A stretch of 64,000 bases of DNA from Carex sylvatica (GCA_964058845.1 CAXKVR010000255.1:1-64000), one strand, 5' to 3'. Shown: positions 46,617 through 59,139, numbered from the stretch's first letter. The notes: a model not told the origin generated them from the letters alone. Numbers and translations are program-made.

Positions 46617-48865
46617 AGTAGTTACCTTGTTTGCGGCTACACTGCAAATGTGCAACTGTTCTTTTATTGTTGAGCAGATTTTATATATGTGCATAACTTA
46701 GATGAGATCAGCTAAGGCATACCATTTGCACAAAATATTTACTCTGCATTCTTGGAGTCGATGAAAGTTTCGGACAATAAGAATTGCAGTTTATATATCA
46801 GTTTATTGTCATTTATTTTTCACAATAATTAAATTATTTCGCTGCATGTAGGACCCACATCAGCGGTACTATTCTTTATAATGTAGATGGATAGTACCCT
46901 CGGATCAGAAAATAGGTAAATTTGGAACTCATATTTATGCTAAAATTTTAAACGGAAAAAGTATAAAATTAGCTAATTAAATTCCATAGGATTGCTTCGA
47001 CAAAACACATCTGACCACAGTCATTCCTTGAATTTACCTCTCTCCCTTATAAAGCAAAAGTGACACAACCTGACACAAAAGATAACAAATTCATCAACAT
47101 GAAAATTCAATGAAACAAAAGGTGAAAATAGAAAAGGCTCAATATCTTAGTATGCCCCTTAGTTGAAGCGAAGTGCAGAGGAGGCTAGTTGAGAGTCTTG
47201 AGACCAACAAAATTTAATTCAATTCAGACCTCGTGAGATTGATATAATTGCCAGTAAAGGTTGTTCTAATTTTAAGAAAATCATGTCGTAGTTAGTTATT
47301 TTTGGTGTCTTTTCCTTTTTTACTGAAGACACAGCGAATTCAGTCTATTCTGTATATTGACAGCCATATATGCAATAATCCCATAATTATTCAAAATAAA
47401 ACTATAATCATTTAAGCTTCGGACATACTTTTGTTGCAAGAAAAATCAATAACGCAAGAAATATTCCTGTTTGACCAAATAAAATAACTAATGAGAAAAA
47501 TAAATGACAATAAAATATAACAATAAAGAATGCGAATCAAGTTTAGTTCATTAAGAAGCATATTTTCAGTCGTCATTTGTCAAATCTAATTCTAAATCAA
47601 TAGGAGAAAATATTAATCTGACATCAATTTTTGTATAGATAGGTGAAACTGAAATCTCACAAAATATCCGGTAGGTATTGGTAATATTAATTATCATTGG
47701 TAGTCATAATTTTTTATTTCTCAACTTAATAAGAATTACATGTGATTGATGGGAGTTCTGAATTCATATTTATCAAATTAACTACATTGATATTTGCATC
47801 TTCATCCTTAAACTATATCTGGTTGGCAATTAACTTAGTATTTTATTGGCTGATTTGTTTTACTTGTCCATGTCTGAACTGCTACATTAACATCAAAGTA
47901 ACGACAAAAGAATTCCAGGAAAAGGATACCAAAGCTTACACCTGAATATTTTTCCCCATCTTACATTACATGCTACATTGTCAAATCCTTGAAAAATTAC
48001 GTACAGTGAATAAGATATAAGTTGTACGATGCTATTTACAAAAAATAATAAATAATAAATAATAATAAATTGTGCAGCTGTGAACACATATAATTACTTC
48101 TCATATTGCTATGGCTACCTGTCCCATCTCTCATGTAAATACAACAAAACATGCAAATACAATAAAACACACGGTATTTTCATACAATTACTTACCTATC
48201 TGACAATGAACTCTTATGATTCAGCTTTGATATCTATTTTTTTGCACCTCTTTGATAACTCTCTTAGATCTTCTATTGCTTCCTGAAACAACTTGGTACA
48301 AATTTATGCCTAAGGTTAATATTTGACAATAACCAAGTCAGCTTTGATATATATGAAACAACTTGGTACAAATTATAGCTGGATTGAGTTTCTATTTTGC
48401 CTATATGTGTGCCTAATTTTATTGTCTGTTTAGTTCTGGTGTTCAAACAGAAACCTAGAAGAGTAAGGAGCAGTCAAAGTTACATACGTGTCAATTGATT
48501 GGTAGGAACAGCTGGTGTAACCTGAAATAACAGGTAGTAAAAAATTCTCCATCCACGTACGTATGAGTAATAAACCGGTGATGCAAAGACCATAAGTTTA
48601 ACAATAAAATGTAATCCATTCGTGGTTCAGCTATGCACGTAAGGTGCTCGAGGAATTCCCTGTTGTTATGTTGATCTGATTCGTTGTTGATTACCAGAAC
48701 TCAAACTGACAGGAGCCCTTTTGTTAACTTGTTAAGATTGAGGGCTAACGTGTGATATTTATGCCCTTGTAGGATTTTAATTAAGGGGATAAAATAGAAA
48801 TGAATTTTGTTAACTGTTGCATGTGCAGTAGGGGTGTAAACAGAGTGGAGATATTAAAGTAAGTG
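46617..48865. other. Intergenic region, no recognised gene
   Basis: Several 60-70 codon frames at 47,742-48,286 overlap on both strands without motifs. A polymorphic-looking AATAATA tract sits at 48,047-48,068. I see no element ends. Confidence 0.4.
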
Positions 48866-48870
48866 CAAAA

Positions 48871-49220
48871 TCAAATCATTTGTTTCAAATGAGGAGAGTA
48901 ATAACGTACCTCAGAGCAGCGACGAGGACCAACGGCAGTGGGAACTGCAGCCTTCCTCGAGATTAGGGTAAGGAAGAGGATGGGCTGGCGAGAAGGACAG
49001 CGAGTAGCAGACAGGAGCGAAATATAAGCCGACCAAAGAACGCGGTCATAGCGATCGAAAAGACCACGTAGCGAGGTCGTGCTACTTGTAGCGCATGGGG
49101 GAGAAATCGGTAGCCAGGTGTAGCCATATGCGTGATCGTGAGAGCCTGAGGCGGTGAGTTCTTTTTTTGGACATTGAACCCCTTTTTGCACTGATTGTTT
49201 AATTGTTTGTTTAATTGCAA
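48871..49220 (-). other. GC-richer open region, possible first exon of unknown gene
   Basis: Two overlapping minus-strand frames (106 and 85 codons) lie in a GC-rich block. One begins MATPGYRFLP with a hydrophobic middle; the block ends at CTGAG|GTACGTT, a good donor site at about 48,909. Neither frame matches a family known to me, so it may be a first exon, a decayed gene or a promoter CpG-rich block. Confidence 0.25.
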
Positions 49221-49229
49221 AATTTTGCT

Positions 49230-49950
49230 GTCCCTAATTTGTTGATTAATTCATACACTATATAAATGATGGATCATTTTTCTCTGAATGTTGCTTGTGA
49301 GTTCTTGTTGCTTTGCTTGATTGATATATATAAATTGAGGGTAATAAGAATTGATTTCCTTTTCTATCCTTTTTCCTGTGATTGAATGTAAACCTGGTAT
49401 CATTGCACCAATACTTTTTCTCATTATGAAAAATCAATTGTGCTATTATTCTTTAATGATGCATTTTCAGGGGATATATTACATGTTCAGATTTCAGTAT
49501 GAATCAATAAACCATCTCTTTAGTGTTTAGATTGTATTTTGTTTTTAAAAAAATCTTCTTCCTTCTTATTTACTTTTCTTTTTTCTTTTCTCTCTGTGTT
49601 GTTTCCACACTCAGAAACAAACACACCATGTAACCAATTGCGGTTAATTTGAAATAGAGACTTGACCTCTATTAATTATTTTCTCAAAAGCTCTTCCAGC
49701 AACTTAACACTTAATAATTTAGTTTTGAAACTCTCTAAATTATAGTAATGAAAAACATTAATTCTGCTCCCAATCACAACAAGTCTCAGAATCAAGAATT
49801 ACAAAAATTTCGTGTACACTTACAACTGAAAATTAAGAAGCATCGATCTTCCCATTATATATATATCTAATTTAGCTCGATCGTGGACTAAAATTATATA
49901 ACATTATCACAGAGACTTCATGCATATATATATAAGTGTATAACTCAGTT
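49230..49950. other. Spacer downstream of the polygalacturonase gene
   Basis: AT-rich; no gene recognised. The part near 49,950 probably contains the 3' untranslated region of the polygalacturonase gene. Confidence 0.4.
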
Positions 49951-49956
49951 TGAGAA

Positions 49957-52085
49957 TCATAAATCGCTTAAATTTAGCGATGAAGCAGTGGACTTTGTAT
50001 CTTTAGTTTCACTGCCTCCAAGGCATGGATCGGGTTGTTGAGTTCCCCTGACGCCTCCTTGAACATTAGAGCAAACAGAGCTTAATTTGGCAGCAACAGA
50101 TTCCAAAGCTTGTATGTTGATATCTTGTAGGTGCACATTCTGGCATGGATTCTTCTCACTGCAGTCTAATTTCACAGCAACCGGAGTGTTTGACGTCCCT
50201 TTGACACGACAAAATAGGATGTCCCTCAGCACCACTTGAGATGGCTGCACAGTATCAAATTGCCAATTTTTTTGTTAAATAAATACTAATATATATATAT
50301 CATCTCCAACTTGTAAGTCATGTCATGTAAAAGTTAGACAGATAAAGTATGTATGTATGTATGTACATTTTTGCTGGTGCACTCTGAATTTGGACAATAT
50401 TTTTGGTCAATGATGATAGGGAAGGAAACATTGGTCATGGTAATATCCTCAAAAGTTATGTTATAAGCTTTGCTCGGCGGTGCCCCGGGCCAAGTCTTGA
50501 TCCTAAGTCCATTGGTTGTGTGTGCAATGGTGCAGTTTTTCACATGAATGTTTCCGACATCCTCTTCATTCGGGACTTTTCCCAAGCTTCCAACACTGCA
50601 TGCTCAACAAAACCAATGTTATTCTTGTATGCTATATATTAATCCATACATAAATCCTTGTATTATTAGTTACATATGGTTTATATATAGGAGCACATTA
50701 TATACCTGATACCATGACCGGGACCGCAACTACAGCCTGTTACAGTAATATCCTTGGAGCCTTGGCCAATAGAGATGCAATCGTCGCCTGTGCCGATGTT
50801 CATGTTATTGAGGGTAATATTAGTGGACATGCTGAGATGGATACCGTCGGTGTTTTTGCTGTTCCACGGTGCAATGATTTTGATGTTTTCAAAAATGAGA
50901 CCTTGTGTGTTGTGGAGAGCGAAATGGAAAAATTTGCTGTCCTTAGATGTGATGCCGGTGATTTTTCCGTTGTAACACTTCATGAAACGCATATTCTGCA
51001 TGTAAATTAGATAAATTGAGATCCGATGTAGATTAGTTATATTTTTGCAAATTAACCCTTTTAAATTTTAGTGAGTCCATTTTTTCTCTGAAAATGATTA
51101 AATATGAAAAAATCTGGCTGTTGGTATCTAGTTATATTTTTCTAATATTATCCTTAGAAAATGTGGAATCAAATTCGCTGCTCTTCTCCAAGAAAATCAG
51201 GTCCCAACCGTTCAAATATTTTCCACGATCCAGATTAGATGCTATATATTCTTTTGGAATCCAAATTTGCTACTTTTTAGGGACCCGCACACCTCAAATC
51301 TTGACAGTTGAAAGTATTTGAGCGGTTGGGATGAAGAAAAGCAGGAAGAACTCATCCAAAAAATGTATAGTTAATGAGATCAATATGAGGACTTACAATT
51401 GGTTTTCTTTTGCCAGGCATAGCCCATGTGGCGGTACCTTGGCCATCGATGATGCCACCTCCTTCCACGACCAACTCGTGAAGAGTATCAAACTCGATCC
51501 AAGCAACACCTGGAAAGGCTTTGATGTCTTGTGGAGCCACTAGCGTTCCTTTGAATTCGAATGTAATATGCGACCCAATGCATGGACCCGCAAACAAAAC
51601 TGGACCGAGCTGATAGGTGCCTGAAGGTACCAAGATAGTCGATCGTCCTTTGAATGCGCACGCCGCTTTAAATGCATCTGCGAAGGCCTACAAAAATGTT
51701 AAAACATAGGTTATGTATAAGTTTATTTGCTACGAGCACAATAGAATTCTAACTGCTAGCTAGCTATAAACACAAATTTGTCATCGAGGCTGAACCATAA
51801 ATAAATCTAACATATTACCTTGCTGTTTGCACTGGCACTTGCACTAGTCGATGCAGAGTACTTGGTGACATCAAAGACACTTGAGCCAGCTGAGACACTT
51901 GAGGCATTTGATGAGGCATTTGAGGCACTCGAGTCACTTGAGCCAGTCGAGGCATCAGGTAGCGGTGGTGGTGCATTTTTTGGTGCTTTCGGTGCTTTCG
52001 GTGCTTTTGGGGCGTGTTTTTTAGCCGTTGCCACGACCAAGAAACTAATAAGAACTATCTTAAACAACATTGAAGAAGCCATCAT
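49957..52085 (-). CDS. Polygalacturonase, GH28 (exopolygalacturonase-like), five exons
   Basis: Exons on the minus strand are 52085-51819, 51687-51397, 50995-50706, 50595-50367 and 50244-49957. All introns are GT-AG with matching phases, giving 454 aa. Residues 1-21 form a signal peptide, followed by a KAPKAPKAP repeat and a Ser/Ala-rich stretch (about 25-85) before the beta-helix. All four GH28 motifs are present: NTDG (234-237), GDD (256-258), GHG (279-281, in GHGIS formed across an intron) and RIK (314-316). The enzyme hydrolyses de-esterified homogalacturonan in the wall. The exon pattern and CTSKNPSQVVLRDI block resemble pollen-type exo-enzymes. A TATATAAATT lies only 36 bp upstream of the ATG, so the leader would be very short. 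Intron 2 (about 400 bp) holds MITE-like sequence. No defect is visible. Confidence 0.92.
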
Positions 52086-52120
52086 GGATCGCGTTATCGA
52101 TCCATTTTAATAATTATATG

Positions 52121-52130
52121 AATTTATATA
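52121..52130 (-). promoter_or_regulatory. Candidate TATA box of the polygalacturonase gene
   Basis: TATATAAATT on the minus strand, 36-45 bp upstream of the first ATG. If used, transcription would start almost at the ATG. Confidence 0.35.
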
Positions 52131-52139
52131 CAAGAGGAG

Positions 52140-52550
52140 CTAAAGCTTTGTTTAGAAGGACAGAACAATCCATGTACTTTTTTGCCATTTTTTTTGCTGG
52201 ATTTTGTTCAAAACAACAACTGCCAACTAATTTTAGAAAACAAAAATTAACACAAAGTGATTTATGTATTAATCAAACAACTTAAAAACTCAACGGTGTG
52301 GAATTAACAATGGATTGATGGATGACCAAAAAAAAGTTGGTGTTTGAACTAAAATTAGCATGTACCTTATTCAAAATGAATTTACAACTTCAGTTTTAAT
52401 TTTACAATTTTCATTGATTATTGTTTTATAAAAAAATAATAATACTGGGTGCAACATTTACAGATTATACTCAAACTTCTTAGGTTTTTTTAGCCTTTTA
52501 GCCTCTCTTCTCATAGTACCAAAACAGGAAAACAGCATAACAGTTCTTTA
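52140..52550. other. Upstream region of the polygalacturonase gene
   Basis: AT-rich, no other feature recognised. Confidence 0.35.
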
Positions 52551-52560
52551 CTAAGATAAA

Positions 52561-53136
52561 GGGATAATTTCATATATACCCCCCCCCCCCCCCCCCCAAA
52601 AAAAAAAAAAAAAAAACTAGTAAAATTACGTATTTTCCCCTCTAAAATCTATAATATCATATTTACCCTTCTAAACTTCAAAAACTCACAAATTTATGCA
52701 TTTTAATATTTTTTTTTCTATTATAACTAATTTTAAATTTATGAAGTATCTATTTTTTTACGCTTCTTTAAAAAAAAACAAAAAATACATAGCATGTTTT
52801 AGAAGAAAATTATGAGTATTCTAATTGGACAGCTTTCGAGGGCAAATAGGTCATTTCTATACTTCTGACATTTACACAGTGACATTTAGGTATATGCTTA
52901 TGTAAGCGTTAGTAGTAGAGAAAACTGACATTTTTCTAAAACTTGACTAGTTTGTTATTTTTTAATGAAGAGTAAAATGGATACTTCATATATTTAAAAT
53001 GAGTTTTAATAGAAAAGACAAAGATGAGCAAATTATTTGAATTTTTGAAGTTTAGAAGGATAAATATGTTAGTATGAATTTTAGAGGGGAAAGTACATAA
53101 TTTTCAAGGTTTTTAGGGGTATACATGAAATTCCCC
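52561..53136. mobile_element. MITE, 576 bp, with 10-bp target duplication
   Basis: The left end GGGATAATTTCATATATACC and the complement of the right end GGGGAATTTCATGTATACCC form terminal inverted repeats that continue for over 80 bp with changes. CTAAGATAAA is duplicated exactly (52,551-52,560 and 53,137-53,146). A poly-C/poly-A tract (about 52,578-52,617) interrupts the left arm. A fragment of the same family lies at 43,036. The 9-10 bp duplication suggests a Mutator-type element. Confidence 0.75.
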
Positions 53137-53197
53137 CTAAGATAAATTAGAAAATAGCAGTAACGGCTCTTAGCCATGTAAATCTATACTTATATAT

Positions 53198-53351
53198 AAT
53201 AGAAAGATAGAATTGTATTGATTCCATTGTTCTCTTGAGCCTATATAGGCGTTACATTTTCATTCAACACCTTCAACTATTCTATAATTCATATCTTACC
53301 AAACGGTCCCTATAGTTCCATATAATGCATAAACAAACATAAATCTCAACA
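53198..53351 (-). repeat. 3' LTR of the copia element
   Basis: Reads TGTTGAGATTTATG to CTTTCTATT on the minus strand, directly after the purine tract. It differs from the 5' LTR at about 12 of 154 positions. The end TT instead of the canonical CA is unusual. Confidence 0.85.
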
Positions 53352-54565
53352 CTCCCCCTCAAGATAGGCAAAAAAATATCAATCAAACCCATCTTGTCAC
53401 AGAACCTATCTAGATCTATTGAGCTAAGTCCTTTGATGAGACAGTCAGCTACTTGATCTCCAGTAGCTACATGACTCAGCTCTAATAGTCCACTTTCTAG
53501 CTTTTCTTTTATGAAAAACCTATTTATCTCTACATGCTTGGTTATGTCGTGATGCACAGGATTGTTGGCGATGCTGATCGCTGACTTGCTATCGCAACAC
53601 AATTTCATTTGAGCTCTGTGATTTACCTTGAGCTCTTCCAACAACCTCTTCAGCCACACCATCCCAGCAACTCCCAATGCCATAGCCCTGTACTTGGCTT
53701 CTGCTGTCGATCTCGCAACAACTTGCTGCTTCTTGCTCTTCCAAAAGACCAAGTTGCCCCCTACAAACATGCAATAGCCAGCTATGGACCTTCTGTCATC
53801 TTAGCAACTGGCCCAGTCAGAGTCACAGTAGCCCTCAATGTTCATGTGTCCATTCTACTTGAAAATCAAGCCCTTCCCTGGTGCACTCTTCAGGTACCTC
53901 AGAATGTGATACACTGCGTTCATATGGCCATTCCTAGGGTTATGCATGTAGCGGCTCACCACGCTCACTACAAATGAGATATCAGGACGTGTATGTGTCA
54001 AATAGATTAATCTGTCTACCAGTCTCTGGTACCTCTCACGGTCAACTTGTTCTCCTGTCTCTGCACTAATCTTGGCATTCACATCAATTGGAGAAACTGC
54101 AGGCTTGCATCCCAACATGCATGTCTCAGTGAGCAAGTCTAGGACATACTTCCTTTGAGACAAAATAATCTCCTCTGCTCCACAAGCCACCTCAATCCCA
54201 AGAAAGTACCTAAGCTGTCCCAGATCCTTCATCTCGAATTCCTTCCCCAATCTTGCCTTCAACTGTGCAATCTCCCCCTCATCATTCTCGGTAATGATCA
54301 TTTCATCGACATACACAGCCATCATAGTAATGTGACCACCATGTTGTCTAGTAAACACCGTGTGATCAGCATTGATATGCTGATAGCCCATGCCTACCAT
54401 AGCCTTCCTGAACCTATCAAACCAAGTTCGGGGAGACTGCTTCAATCCATAAAGTGACTTTTTGAGCCTGCATACCTTCCCCACTATCTGGTTCGTGCCA
54501 AACTCGGATGGAATCTCCATATACATCTCCTCTAACAGGTCACCATGAAGAAACGCATTCTTCAC
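53352..54565 (-). pseudogene. Copia RT (C-terminal) and RNase H
   Basis: The frame 54,565-53,855 has the copia RT core (NAFLHGDLLEEMYM, SLYGLKQSPRTWF, SQRKYVLDLL, RYQRLVDRLIYLTHTRPDI). At the catalytic YVDD the sequence reads YVDE, which changes an essential Asp. The frame 53,770-53,282 has RNase H (KSKKQQVVARSTAEAKYRAM, CDSKSAISIANNPVHHDITK). The two are separated by a frame break near 53,800-53,850. The final C-terminal stretch runs to the polypurine tract. Confidence 0.85.
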
Positions 54566-54586
54566 ATCGAGTTGGTGTAACTTTCA

Positions 54587-55311
54587 TCATCTATTCGCAA
54601 CCATGGAAACCAATGTCCTCACTGTGCTCATCTTCGCCACCGGTGCAAATGTCTCATCATAGTTGATGCCATAGGTCTGACTGTACCCCTTCGCTACCAA
54701 TCTAGCCTTATAGTGCTCAACCAGACTCTCTAGATTAAGTTTCACTGTAAAGACCCACTTGCATCCAACAGCCTTCTTGCCTGGTGGTAGTGACACAAGC
54801 TTTCAGGTTATGTTCTTCTCGAGGGCCTCGAGCTCTTCTTGCATGGCTGCTTTCCATTTCGGGTCTTCCTTAGCAACCTGCCAACACTTAGGGATAGAGA
54901 CAGTATCTAATGATGCAATGAATGCTCCATGCACAGGTGATATGTGTGAGTAAGAGACAAATTGGGCAATGTCATGTCTGAAACCATATCGGTCAGGAGG
55001 AATACTTGCATTCTCGCAAAGAGTCCTCCTTACCGATAGGGGAGTGGGAAGAGTAAAGAGAGGAATCATATCACCTGTGTATTCTGGGTCTGTGGTGAAT
55101 GGTGAAGGTGTCTTAAGAGTCGGAGTAGGCAGGAACAATGGACTTGGCACAATTGACACTATAGGCACGGCTCTCTCATTCTGGTATGTTCTCCTAACAT
55201 ACACCTTACGGTATCTTGACTCCCCCTGAGCCTGAGTTCCACCACCTTCAGTCTCATTTCTCTCAACTTCTGGCTCAACCAGAGCCGAATTCTCTGGAAT
55301 GGGGCAACCAA
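54587..55311 (-). pseudogene. Copia RT N-terminal part and integrase-RT linker
   Basis: The frame 54,796-54,587 gives the RT start (GCKWVFTVKLN, YKARLVAKGYSQTYGINY, ETFAPVAKMSTVRTL), then a frame shift at about 54,580 before the NAFLHG part. Upstream frames (55,204-54,803 and others) are the variable linker. Several frame breaks show that pol is defective. Confidence 0.8.
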
Positions 55312-55329
55312 CACTAGTGGAAAAACTGG

Positions 55330-55965
55330 AATCAGGATCGGCCTATCTGGATCGGCTATATGAAACAACCGATACTAACACCTATCTGGATCGATTTTAT
55401 TAATAAAATCGATCCTAAAAACTAATCAGATCGTGTTTTTTGGTCAACTGATTCTAATTTATGAACTTTTAGGATTGGTTCTTACTAAAAATTGATCCTG
55501 ATAATATCAGGATCGATTCTAACAAACAACCGATTCTAATTAGCATATATTAGGATCGGTTGTTTATAAAAAACCGATCCTAATACTATTAGAATCAGTT
55601 TTTTGAAACAACCGATCCTAATACTTTTTTTTTTGCAGAACAAACTTTAAAAAAAAGTATTATGATCGGTTTTTTATTAACAACCAATCCTAATACTTTT
55701 TTTTTTAAAGTTGGTTTTGCAAAAAAAAAAAAAGTATTAGGATCGGTTGTTTCAAACAACCGATCCTAATAGTACTATTAGAATCAGTTTTTTATAAACA
55801 ACCGATCCTAATACTTTTTTTTTTTTGCAAAACCAACTTTAAAAAAAATATTAGGATCGGTTGTTAATAAAAACCAATCCTAATACTTTTTTTTTAAAAG
55901 TTGATTCTGCAAAAAAAAAAAAAAATTAGGATCGGTTTTTTCAAACATCCGATCCTAGTAGTACT
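55330..55965. repeat. Left subterminal motif array of the non-autonomous CACTA
   Basis: About twenty GATCGGTTGTTTATAAA/AACCGATCCTAATA motifs, interleaved with A/T homopolymer tracts (TTTTTTTTGCA and complement). The larger unit of about 130 bp is repeated about three times. Confidence 0.8.
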
Positions 55966-55999
55966 ACTAATTTCAAATAAAAAAGTTTGAAATTTCGTA

Positions 56000-57190
56000 C
56001 TTATAATTTTCTAAAAATCATTAATTAATCTTAAAAATAAAGTAAAAATTTCCTACTTGCTTAATTGAATACATAGTCAAAATAAATTATGAAATTTCTC
56101 TTATAAAATGAGGGTACAAGAACATTGATCATTTAAAAATGAATATATGCATGATTGAATTGCCAATAAGGCAATAAGATTCTAAATAACACATATCAAC
56201 TATTTGCTGCTAATTCATTTAGCATTGAGTGTTTTGTGTGATAAATTGGTTCAAATTCTGCATCTCACAAGTAAAGAAATACTAATATAGTTCATAACAC
56301 ATTTAAAAAGAAATAAAAACCACATACCTATGTTATAGAAGTTTCTTGAGGAGATGAAGTCTCCAAATGGTCTAATTTTGATAGTTTCATCATCATACCA
56401 TGATGAAAATTAATGAGGCCATGAACACGTTCTTGTTAATATATACAAACTTTTTGTTTGCCAAAATAAAAAATATTACAAGTACAAACATCTCAATCCA
56501 ACATTAAATTTTTTTTATAAGAATGACAACTATAAAGTCTAATTAATCATATAATTAATTTAAGTAATAAAATGTACAGAAGACTATCAAACTTATCAAG
56601 TGTTATCAGGATAAACGAGGAATTTTTAATAATCATTTTGTCCATCACCTTGATTCCATTTTTTTTTTGTTTTCTGTGTAACAAGATTTCATTTTAAAAC
56701 CCAAATGTAACATATCTTCATTCAATAAAATAAATAATGACTTAATCCTTATTTTTACTAAAAAAAAAATTAATTTGTCAATCATCATCATTTGGATAAA
56801 ATTAGATAACCTTCTCGAGTCAAAAATTAATTTGTCAATCAATTTGTTCATTATTATCAAGATGGTTGTTTAAACTTATTATTTGTTTGTGTTACACCTT
56901 TCTATGCTTCCTTATATCTATTTGTTGTTCTGAAAAATGAGAAATAAACATGCTATTTAAAATTTTTTATTAAGTTGGGATGCTTCTGGCTGATCAAATT
57001 AACAGCTCCGTTAATATTTTTTGGCCTCTATAATTTAAGAGAAATCTAAATTAAACTAATGAGCCACATAATTGGAGTTGGATTTCTCAAATTTGAATAA
57101 CAGAGATGATGAAGTATATATGCACTCAAATTTGAATATTTAGATTTTAGGTTTTAGAATATTGTAAAACATAAAATAATATACAAAAAA
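56000..57190. other. Interior of the non-autonomous CACTA, unrecognised
   Basis: AT-rich, with no open frame of note or motif known to me; probably unrelated filler or captured non-coding DNA. Confidence 0.4.
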
Positions 57191-57195
57191 ATGAG

Positions 57196-57585
57196 TAGAA
57201 CTAGGGTGTTCTTAAGTTCATCAAGTCCCTTGGTGAATTCAAGTCTAAAATTTATCAAATTGATTTCAAATTACGAATTTGAACCGTTCAAACCCGCTTA
57301 CCTTACGAGTGATGCGTCTACATGTAAAAACTTTAAACATTCGAATTAATTTACTATAAAGTCAAGCGGTCAAAAAACGTTCAAAAAATGAATGCATCAA
57401 AATTAATTTATTAAACTTCTAATTTTTGACCACTTGACTTTATACTAAAATAATTCTAATGTTTAAAATTTTCAAATGTAGACTCATCGCTCATAAGATA
57501 GGTGAGTCTCAACGGTACAGATTCTTAATTTGAAGTCAATTTGACGGGTTTTAGACTTGAGTTCATCAAGAATACCCTAGTTCTA
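57196..57585. mobile_element. Foldback MITE, 390 bp, inside the CACTA
   Basis: The left end TAGAACTAGGGTGTTC and the complement of the right end TAGAACTAGGGTATTC start long, imperfect arms that converge near 57,390. No clear target duplication. Confidence 0.65.
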
Positions 57586-57595
57586 GTCTAAAAAT

Positions 57596-58000
57596 GAGGA
57601 GGGTTCCAAACTTCCAATGCCTCATGCCTTTCATATTTCATCATACCTCATATTTTATATCTTCATTTTCAAAGTCCAATTTGTCGTTCCGAACCGTTCA
57701 ATATGATATGTACTAAAATATGGTTAGGGATGAAATTTTATAATTTTGAAATTTTTTTACTATTTTTTAAGATGGGTAGAAAATCACTGTTTTTTGAACG
57801 GTTCAAAAACAGTGATTTTGTACCTATCTTAAAAATTAGTAAAAAAAAATCCAAAAAAATATAAAATTTTATCTCCATACATATTTTAGTACAAATATTA
57901 TGTTGAACGGTTCCGATCGACAATTTGAACTTTGAAAATAAAAATATAAAATATGAGGTATGATGAGATATGAAAAAGATAAGGCATTGGAACCCTCCTC
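57596..58000. mobile_element. Foldback MITE, 405 bp, inside the CACTA
   Basis: Ends GAGGAGGGTTCC are exact inverted repeats; the arms meet in the central palindrome TTTTTTGAACGGTTCAAAAA. It shares interior words with the elements at 5.9 kb and 18 kb and lies directly beside another foldback element. Confidence 0.7.
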
Positions 58001-58124
58001 TCTAAAAAATATATATTAAGCAGATATTTGTCTCTCACGAAGATGTTCAATGCAAATATTAAGTTACATTAGATTTTTCGACATTTTTATTTTTACCCAT
58101 TCTTCAATATATTTTATTTTAAAA

Positions 58125-58345
58125 AAAGTATTAGGATCGGTTGTTAATAAAAAACCGATCCTAATATTTTTTTTTAAAATATTAGTTTCAGTTTTTTATT
58201 AACAACCGATCCTAATATATATATATATATATATTTTTAAAGTTGGTTCTGCAAAAAAAAAGTATTAGGATCGGTTGTTAATAAAAAAACCGATCCTAAT
58301 AGTACTATTATGATCGATTATTTGAAACAACTGATCCTGATAACT
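58125..58345. repeat. Internal CACTA motif array
   Basis: About seven ATTAGGATCGGTTGTTAATA/AACCGATCCTAATA motifs, plus a (TA)n run at 58,216-58,232. Confidence 0.8.
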
Positions 58346-58520
58346 CCCTATATAATCTGCTTAGGGTTCTTATTTTCATTTCGTGCCTCTCGTTTTTAAC
58401 TTAGCATCTCTCTCTGTGTCTCCATCTCTCCCTCTCAAATCCTCAGTCCTCTGTGTGTCTCTCCCTCTTCTCCGTGTCTCTCTCTCTCTCTCTCCGTCTC
58501 TTCCTCTCAAAGCCGAGCCT
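58346..58520 (+). promoter_or_regulatory. Promoter-like segment with CT-rich leader in the CACTA
   Basis: CCCTATATAATCTGC is followed by a 150-bp leader of CTCTCTCT/TCTGTGTCTC repeats, as at many plant 5' untranslated regions. It lies next to a motif array, as does the leader of the second gene in the 13.6-kb element. No coding region follows, so it may be a leftover of a deleted transposon gene. Confidence 0.4.
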
Positions 58521-59139
58521 CTCAATTGTGTCAATTTTTAATTTTTTTTATTATTTCAAAAATTAATTAATGGTGTTTGTATATTGTTTTACAGTCTTGA
58601 GGACATCTCGCTCAAGTTACTTAATCATCCGGCCGATCAACTATCACGGTATTAGCTTTATCTAATTTTCTCATTATTATACTTTTAAAAACACATTTTT
58701 TTTTGTATTTTTTATTGGAAAATATTTTTTCATCTAATTGTTACCTTTGTTTTTGTTTTTCGGATCTTTTCTAATCTCAAGTGATGTGATTGCAAAAGAG
58801 GTAATTATTTTTTTTTATTGTTGTGCTTTACATTAATTGCATAAATGTGTGTTAATTGAAGAAATAGCTCATTAGTCACTTGTATGTTTGTTAATTAAAG
58901 TTTTTGGATTTAAATTTCTTGTTATAATATGTAATGCTTTACAAAACTTTGTATGAACATAAATTTTTTGTAATAATTTAAGATGTGTATGATATTTAAT
59001 TTAGGATGTATATATGATATTTGATTATTACTTCTTACTGTGCAAAAAAAAAAAAAAAAAATTTAAGATGCTGGCCAGCAAAATATATATGGAAGCTAGT
59101 CAAATAAATAAAAATATTTTTTTTAGCTTCAATAAAACA

